From Streptomyces pseudovenezuelae (lineage in GTDB: Bacteria > Actinomycetota > Actinomycetes > Streptomycetales > Streptomycetaceae), in the NCBI RefSeq assembly GCF_029892565.1, contig NZ_JARXVH010000030.1, positions 1-64,000 on the forward strand: a DNA stretch of 64,000 nucleotides. The letters run 5' to 3'. The notes below the pieces were generated by a model. That model did no database searches and was not told where the DNA came from. It saw only the letters and a list, made by a program, of their open reading frames with translations. The position numbers and the translations under genes were made by a program. Of the stretch, positions 59,670 through 64,000 are shown piece after piece (position 1 is the stretch's first letter; the number at the start of each line of letters is the position of its first letter).

Positions 59670-60434
59670 ATGCCCCTCAAGGCGTACGACCTCACCGGAC
59701 GCACCGCATTCGTCACCGGGGCCGCCGGCGGTATCGGCCGCGCCTCGGCCGTGCTGCTCGCCGAGGCGGGCGCCGCCGTCCACTGCGCCGACCGCGACGA
59801 ACACGGCTTGCACGAGACGGCGACCCTGATCAAGGACGCCGGCGGCACCGCCCGCACCCACCACCTCGACGTCACCGACCGGACCCAGCTGCGGCAGGCC
59901 GTCGAGTCCTGCGAGCGGCTGGACGTGATGGCCGCGATCGCCGGGATCATGCACAGCAGCTCGGTCCTGGAGACCCTGGACGAGGATCTCGACCGCGTGC
60001 TGGCCGTCAACTTCAAGGGCGTGCTGTACGCCTGCCAGGAGGCGGCCCGGCGGATGCTCGACGGGAAGCACGGCGGCAGCATCGTCACCATGGCCTCGGG
60101 CGCCGTCGACACCGGCCGCCCCGGCCTGCTCTGCTACGGCGCGGCCAAGGCGGCCGTGGTCCAGCTGACGAAGACGCTGGCGAACGAGGTCGGCCGGCAC
60201 GGGATCCGCGTCAACGCGGTCGCGCCCGGCTTCATCCGTACGCCGATGACCGAGCGCCACGAGGCCGAGGAACAGGCACAGACCGAGGCCGTGATGGCCC
60301 GGATGGCGCCGCTCGGCCGGGTCGGCGAGGCGGAGGACGTCGCGCACACAGTGCTCTATCTGGCCTGTGACGCGTCGGCCTTCACGACGGGCCAGATCCT
60401 GCGTCCGAACGGCGGAGTGGCGATGCCGTGGTGA
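59670..60434 (+). CDS. Short-chain dehydrogenase/reductase
   Basis: The 254-residue classical SDR has the nucleotide-binding TGAAGGIGRA, the acidic CADRD after strand two (NAD preference likely), the NNAG-equivalent AAIAGIM, and the active site Tyr/Lys in YGAAKAAV with Ser or equivalent in MASGAVD. It ends in the usual FTTGQILRPNGG. The substrate cannot be inferred. Its 3' end overlaps a small gene on the opposite strand by 53 bp. Confidence 0.9.
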   Translation: MPLKAYDLTGRTAFVTGAAGGIGRASAVLLAEAGAAVHCADRDEHGLHETATLIKDAGGTARTHHLDVTDRTQLRQAVESCERLDVMAAIAGIMHSSSVLETLDEDLDRVLAVNFKGVLYACQEAARRMLDGKHGGSIVTMASGAVDTGRPGLLCYGAAKAAVVQLTKTLANEVGRHGIRVNAVAPGFIRTPMTERHEAEEQAQTEAVMARMAPLGRVGEAEDVAHTVLYLACDASAFTTGQILRPNGGVAMPW

Positions 60435-60660
60435 CCTGAGCGCCCCGCCAGGCCGCCCGCCACCTGCCCGCCCCGAGCGCCCCCGCGGCCCGCGCCTTCG
60501 GCACACAGTGCACCGGCAGCAGACTCAGGCCCCACCCGCCGGCGGCGACCGCCCCCTCCAGAACCCCGGCATCGGGCGCCAGCGCGAGCCGCAGCACAGC
60601 CCACCACCACAGCACCCCGAGCCCGAACATCGCCCCCCAGCGCACTATCGGCCGTGCCAT
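60382..60660 (-). CDS. Small hypothetical membrane-associated protein
   Basis: The 92-residue protein starts MARPIVRWGAMFGLGVLWWW, with a hydrophobic N-terminal helix and a second weak one (GAVAAGGWGLSLLPVHC), then a basic tail. GGAG two bases and GGTGG about six bases before the ATG give moderate start support. It overlaps the SDR 3' end in convergent orientation. I do not recognise a family. Confidence 0.55.
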   Translation of the reverse strand: MARPIVRWGAMFGLGVLWWWAVLRLALAPDAGVLEGAVAAGGWGLSLLPVHCVPKARAAGALGAGRWRAAWRGAQVTTASPLRRSDAGSGPS

Positions 60661-60880
60661 GGACTCCACCACCTCCAGCCGGACACCCCGACGCCAGGAC
60701 GCCCCCATCAACCACATGGAGGGCGCACCGACGGCACACGGATGCACTCGGACCCGTACCCCACGATGCACGAAAGCCCCGGGCGACGCCTCTCCAGTTG
60801 CCTGGCAGAGGCCCCAGCCGGGGCTCGTACACATCTTCGGCGCCGGTCAGCGCCTGATCAGCTTCACACCCGCGTGAGCG

Positions 60881-61255
60881 TCACGCGGCGACGACGTCCA
60901 CCGCTTCGGCGGGCGCCTTGATGGTCACCCGTTCCGGTGGCACACCGGTCACCGAGACGGAACCCAGCCTCGGGCGAACCGGCGTGGGTACGGGCTCGGT
61001 GGCCGCGGCGGACCGGGCCAGTTCGGCGAGAGCGAGCTCGTCGCTCACTTCCCGCATGAGTTCGGACATCCGTACGTCCAGCGCGTCGCAGATGGCGGAG
61101 AGCAGCTCGGAAGAAGCCTCCTTCTGCCCCCGCTCCACCTCGGAGAGATAGCCGAGTGAGACTCGGGCGGACGAGGAGACTTCGCGCAGAGTACGGCCCT
61201 GGCGCTGGCGCTGCCGACGCAGCACGTCACCCAGCAGGCGACGGAGCAGAATCAT
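60881..61255 (-). CDS. clgR: ClgR, XRE-family activator of clp and lon genes
   Basis: The 124-residue regulator has an N-terminal helix-turn-helix (RTLREVSSSARVSLGYLSEVERGQK) very close to ClgR. In Streptomyces ClgR activates clpP1P2, clpC and lon and is itself degraded by ClpP through its C-terminal Ala-Ala. Here the protein ends VDVVAA, which keeps that signal. The ATG has AGGGAG about seven bases upstream. The order rimO-pgsA-cinA-clgR is conserved in actinobacteria and supports the call. Confidence 0.9.
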   Translation of the reverse strand: MILLRRLLGDVLRRQRQRQGRTLREVSSSARVSLGYLSEVERGQKEASSELLSAICDALDVRMSELMREVSDELALAELARSAAATEPVPTPVRPRLGSVSVTGVPPERVTIKAPAEAVDVVAA

Positions 61256-61364
61256 CGGTGGCTCCCTCCTCGGACCGCGTAGCCGCATCCTTCACGCCCC
61301 ACCGTACCGCCTTGCGCCGCGGCCGTGCGGGGAGCGATGTCGTGTTCACTCAGGGCTGCAAACA

Positions 61365-61910
61365 TCAAAACCCCCCGTTCTGTTCCGTATCCTGTGCCCG
61401 CTCATTCCCGGTCTGTTCGCTCGCGAGCTCCGCCAGAAGCAGCGCGAGTACGCTCCGTACACTCTCTCTACGAATTTCCTCACGGTCGCCGTTCAACCGC
61501 AGAGCCTCTACTTTTCCGCCACCGGCGGAACGGGATTCGACCGCGAAGGGGCCGTCCACGGCCACGAAGACCGTCCCGACCGGCTTGCCGTCCTGCGGTT
61601 CGGGCCCCGCGACGCCGGTGGTCGCGATGCCCCAGTCGGCGCCGAGCGCCTTGCGTACTCCGGCCGCCATCTGGGCCGCGACCTGCGGATCCACAGCACC
61701 GCGCTGTGCCAGCAGGGTGGCGTCGACACCCAGTAGTTCGTGCTTCAGCTCGGTGGCGTAGGCCGTCACCGAGCCGCGGAAGGCCTTGGAGGCCCCGGGG
61801 ACCGATGTGATCTCCGCCGCAACCAGCCCACCGGTCAGCGACTCGGCGACCGCCAGGGTCCGACCCTTCACTGTCAGTAGTCGCACCACGTCGGCGGCCG
61901 GAGAACTCAC
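61365..61910 (-). CDS. cinA: CinA-type nicotinamide-nucleotide amidohydrolase (CinA C-terminal domain)
   Basis: The 181-residue protein is the stand-alone CinA C domain: LAVAESLTGGLVAAEITSVPGAS, GSVTAYATELKHELLGV, and GIATTGVAGPEPQDGKPVGTV. Such proteins deamidate NMN to nicotinate mononucleotide (PncC activity) and may link to recombination genes. The GTG start overlaps the pgsA stop (GTGA) and has GGAGGCGG upstream, so it is coupled to pgsA. The ~12-residue tail is polar. Confidence 0.92.
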   Translation of the reverse strand: MSSPAADVVRLLTVKGRTLAVAESLTGGLVAAEITSVPGASKAFRGSVTAYATELKHELLGVDATLLAQRGAVDPQVAAQMAAGVRKALGADWGIATTGVAGPEPQDGKPVGTVFVAVDGPFAVESRSAGGGKVEALRLNGDREEIRRESVRSVLALLLAELASEQTGNERAQDTEQNGGF

Positions 61911-62752
61911 GCTTCCGCCTCCTCCAACGCGGCCTTGCGCTCGGCGATTCCCTGCCGGCGCAGCACAATGGCCTGTCTCACATAGTCGAGCCCGGTCACC
62001 ACGGTCAGGACGACCGCCGCCGCCATCACCCAGAACCGCAGGGTGGCCAGCCAGCCCGTCAGCGCGAGGACGTACATCCCGACGGCCACGCCCTGGGTGA
62101 GGGTCTTGAGCTTGCCGCCCCGGCTCGCGGGAATGACGCCGTAGCGGATGACCAGGAAACGCAGCAGGGTGATCCCGAGTTCCCGGCCGAGGATGACGAT
62201 CGTCACCCACCAGGGCAGATCGCCCAGCGAGGAGAGACAGATCAGCGCCGCCCCCATGATCGCCTTGTCGGCGATGGGGTCGGCGATCTTCCCGAAGTCG
62301 GTGACGAGGTCGTACGTCCGTGCGATGTGGCCGTCGAACAGGTCGGTGATCATGGCGATGGCGAAGGCCGCCCAGGCGAACGCGCGCCACGCCGGGTCGT
62401 ACCCGCCGTCGGCCAGCATCAGGGCCACGAAGCCGGGGACGAGGAGCAGCCGGAGCATGGTGAGCAGGTTGGCGATGTTCCAGACGCTGGCCTCGTTGAC
62501 CGCCGCGGCGGCCAGCTTTCCGCCCCGCACCGGCTTCACGCCCGCCTCGGACGCGACGCCCGCCCCGCCTTCGGACAGTACGCCGGAGCTGTCTTCGGAC
62601 ACGGCGTACGCCACGACCTCGGGCAGCGACTCGGGCACCGATGGGGAGACGGACTCGGACTCGGGATCGGAGAGGGCGCCGGACGCCGCGCTCGCCGGCG
62701 CACCCTGCGCGCCGGAGGAGCCGTTCGCCGCCGATGCCGGCACTCCGGTCAT
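61907..62752 (-). CDS. pgsA: CDP-diacylglycerol-glycerol-3-phosphate phosphatidyltransferase
   Basis: PgsA makes phosphatidylglycerophosphate at the membrane. The 281-residue protein has the CDP-alcohol phosphotransferase motif DLFDGHIARTYDLVTDFGKIADPIADK (given as DGxxAR near residue 147 and GxxxDxxxD after it) and about five helices. Its first ~95 residues are an Ala/Ser/Glu-rich extension not typical of the family. It overlaps rimO upstream (ATGA) and cinA downstream (GTGA), so the three are one coupled operon. Whether it makes PGP or PIP cannot be settled from the sequence. Confidence 0.9.
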   Translation of the reverse strand: MTGVPASAANGSSGAQGAPASAASGALSDPESESVSPSVPESLPEVVAYAVSEDSSGVLSEGGAGVASEAGVKPVRGGKLAAAAVNEASVWNIANLLTMLRLLLVPGFVALMLADGGYDPAWRAFAWAAFAIAMITDLFDGHIARTYDLVTDFGKIADPIADKAIMGAALICLSSLGDLPWWVTIVILGRELGITLLRFLVIRYGVIPASRGGKLKTLTQGVAVGMYVLALTGWLATLRFWVMAAAVVLTVVTGLDYVRQAIVLRRQGIAERKAALEEAEA

Positions 62753-64000
62753 CTGTCCGCCTCCTCACTACACGCGAGCGAGCCCGCCAGCGGCTCGGCC
62801 ACCAGGTCGACACCTTCCGTACCGACCACCTTGGCCTCGACGATACGGCCGACGCTCAGCCCCGCGCCGCTCGTGAGCAGCACCTGGCCGTCCGTCTCGG
62901 GTGCCTGGTGCGTCCCGCGCCCGTACACGCCCTCGTCGTCCACGGACTCCACGAGCACGTGCACGGTCTCGCCCAGGCGCTCCTCGGCGCGCTGCGAGAC
63001 GAGTTCCTCGGCGAGCCGCGAGACACGTGCCAACCGCTCGGCGACGACGTCCTCGTGGAGCTTGTTCTCGTAGCCGGCCGCCTCCGTGCCCTCCTCGTCG
63101 GAGTAGCCGAAGACGCCGATGGCGTCCAGCCGCGCGCCGTTCAGGAACCGCTCCAGCTCGGCCAGGTCGGCGTCGGTCTCGCCCGGGAAGCCCACGATGA
63201 AGTTGGACCGCACGCCGGCCTGCGGGGCCTTGGAGCGGATCGTGCCGAGCAGCTCCAGGAAGCGGTCGGTGTCGCCGAAGCGGCGCATGGCGCGCAGCAC
63301 GCCGGGGGCGGAGTGCTGGAAGGAGAGGTCGAAGTACGGGGCGATCTTGGGCGTCGAGGTCAGTACGTCGATGAGGCCGGGCCGCATCTCGGCCGGCTGG
63401 AGGTAGCTGACGCGCACGCGCTCGATGCCGTCGACCTCCGCGAGCTCGGGCAGGAGCGACTCCAGGAGGCGGATGTCGCCCAGGTCCTTGCCGTAGGACG
63501 TGTTGTTCTCGGAGACCAGCATGACCTCCTTGACGCCCTGCTCGGCCAGCCAGCGGGTCTCGTTGAGCACGTCGCTGGGGCGGCGGGAGATGAAGGAGCC
63601 ACGGAAGGACGGGATGGCACAGAAGGAGCAGCGCCGGTCGCAGCCGGAGGCGAGCTTCACCGAGGCGACCGGGGCGCCGTCGAGGCGGCGGCGCAGGGGC
63701 GCGCGGGGGCCGGACGCCGGGGCGAGGCCCTCCGGGAGGTCGGCGGGGGCGACCGGCGCGGCCGGACCGTGTCCGGGCAGCGCGACCTCGGCGGCCGATT
63801 CCTGGCGCTCAGCCGGGCTGATCGGGAGCAGCTTGCGTCGGTCGCGCGGGGTGTGGGAGGCGTGGATGCCGCCGTTCAGGATGGTCTGCAGGCGGTCGGA
63901 GATGTCCGCGTAGTCGTCGAAGCCGAGCACGCCGTCGGCTTCGGGGAGGGCCTCGGCGAGATCCTTGCCGTACCGCTCGGCCATGCAGCCCACCGCCACC
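62749..64000 (-). CDS. rimO: Ribosomal protein S12 methylthiotransferase RimO (5' end outside window)
   Basis: RimO methylthiolates an aspartate of ribosomal protein S12. The visible part has a cluster cysteine (VGCMAERYG), the radical-SAM motif CDRRCSFC with AIPSFRGSF, the FNVGFPGETD-like FIVGFPGETDADL and a C-terminal TRAM domain. About 70-80 N-terminal residues, including the first cluster cysteines, lie beyond position 64000. The stop overlaps the pgsA ATG. It is a paralogue of miaB in the same window; the substrate call rests on the HASHTPRDRRKL block and the pgsA-cinA neighbourhood. Confidence 0.92.
   Translation of the reverse strand, partial: VAVGCMAERYGKDLAEALPEADGVLGFDDYADISDRLQTILNGGIHASHTPRDRRKLLPISPAERQESAAEVALPGHGPAAPVAPADLPEGLAPASGPRAPLRRRLDGAPVASVKLASGCDRRCSFCAIPSFRGSFISRRPSDVLNETRWLAEQGVKEVMLVSENNTSYGKDLGDIRLLESLLPELAEVDGIERVRVSYLQPAEMRPGLIDVLTSTPKIAPYFDLSFQHSAPGVLRAMRRFGDTDRFLELLGTIRSKAPQAGVRSNFIVGFPGETDADLAELERFLNGARLDAIGVFGYSDEEGTEAAGYENKLHEDVVAERLARVSRLAEELVSQRAEERLGETVHVLVESVDDEGVYGRGTHQAPETDGQVLLTSGAGLSVGRIVEAKVVGTEGVDLVAEPLAGSLACSEEADR

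Noticed and set aside
61868..61880. TGTCAGTA in the cinA coding region as another damage promoter
   Set aside because: It points away from any downstream gene start and lacks a -10 at the right spacing.
1..64000. tRNA genes, insertion sequences, prophage or CRISPR arrays
   Set aside because: No cloverleaf, transposase motif, phage structural gene or regularly spaced repeat array was seen on either strand.

Overview
The window looks like core chromosome of a Streptomyces. The third codon positions are almost all G or C, GTG and TTG starts are common, secreted proteins carry lipoboxes or long signal peptides, and the gene set includes recA-recX, clgR, rshA, gluABCD with gluRK, dapF, miaA, miaB, hflX, pgsA, cinA and rimO. 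No tRNA, rRNA, insertion sequence, prophage or CRISPR array was found. The first 119 bases are a G/C homopolymer tract that may be a contig-end artefact. The last gene (rimO) runs off the right edge.

Layout. (1) 120-2168: a DinG-type helicase. (2) 2802-8115: a compact set of NRPS-independent siderophore genes (acyltransferase, IucA/IucC synthetase with a repeat-rich insertion, diaminobutyrate-type aminotransferase). (3) 8242-12615: a molybdopterin oxidoreductase, a 25-residue ribosomal protein (bL37), a DyP peroxidase and a DUF1345 membrane protein. (4) 12841-15503: two tandem paralogous secreted serine proteases, closed by a bidirectional terminator facing hflX. (5) 15603-27291: hflX, a secreted M1 peptidase, rshA, dapF, miaA, two small proteins and miaB. 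(6) 27505-34658: a transmembrane Ser/Thr kinase, a NarL-type two-component pair, a KhtTU-like cation/proton antiporter pair, a MazG-like pyrophosphohydrolase and a TAXI binding protein. (7) 34676-40464: the glutamate system, gluRK divergent from gluABCD. (8) 40640-44493: an FAD monooxygenase, a cysteine dioxygenase-rhodanese operon preceded by a cysteine-rich leader peptide, and an orphan sugar-type binding protein. (9) 45160-53581: recA-recX, membrane proteins, an AI-2E-type transporter, DUF3046, azlCD and an AraC regulator. (10) 53714-64000: lhr, a Nei2-type glycosylase, an SDR, clgR, cinA, pgsA and rimO.

The most interesting thread is regulatory. Five promoters in this window (dinG-like, MazG-like, recA, AI-2E transporter, lhr) match or nearly match the actinobacterial LexA-independent DNA-damage promoter (RecA-NDp, recognised through PafBC): TTGTCAGT followed, after one base and an 8-base gap, by a -10 hexamer. 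recA also has a separate perfect LexA box. At most of these genes, and at about eight others here, the -10 hexamer ends only 6 or 7 bases before the start codon, which implies leaderless mRNAs. The second standout is a probable leaderless cysteine-rich leader peptide (42366-42452) before the cysteine dioxygenase gene, with a perfect 13-bp inverted repeat touching the -35 box.

Several conserved enzymes carry long disordered extensions or insertions (IucC, Dat, RecX, PgsA, Lhr). Function calls rest on motif reading only; no database search was possible.
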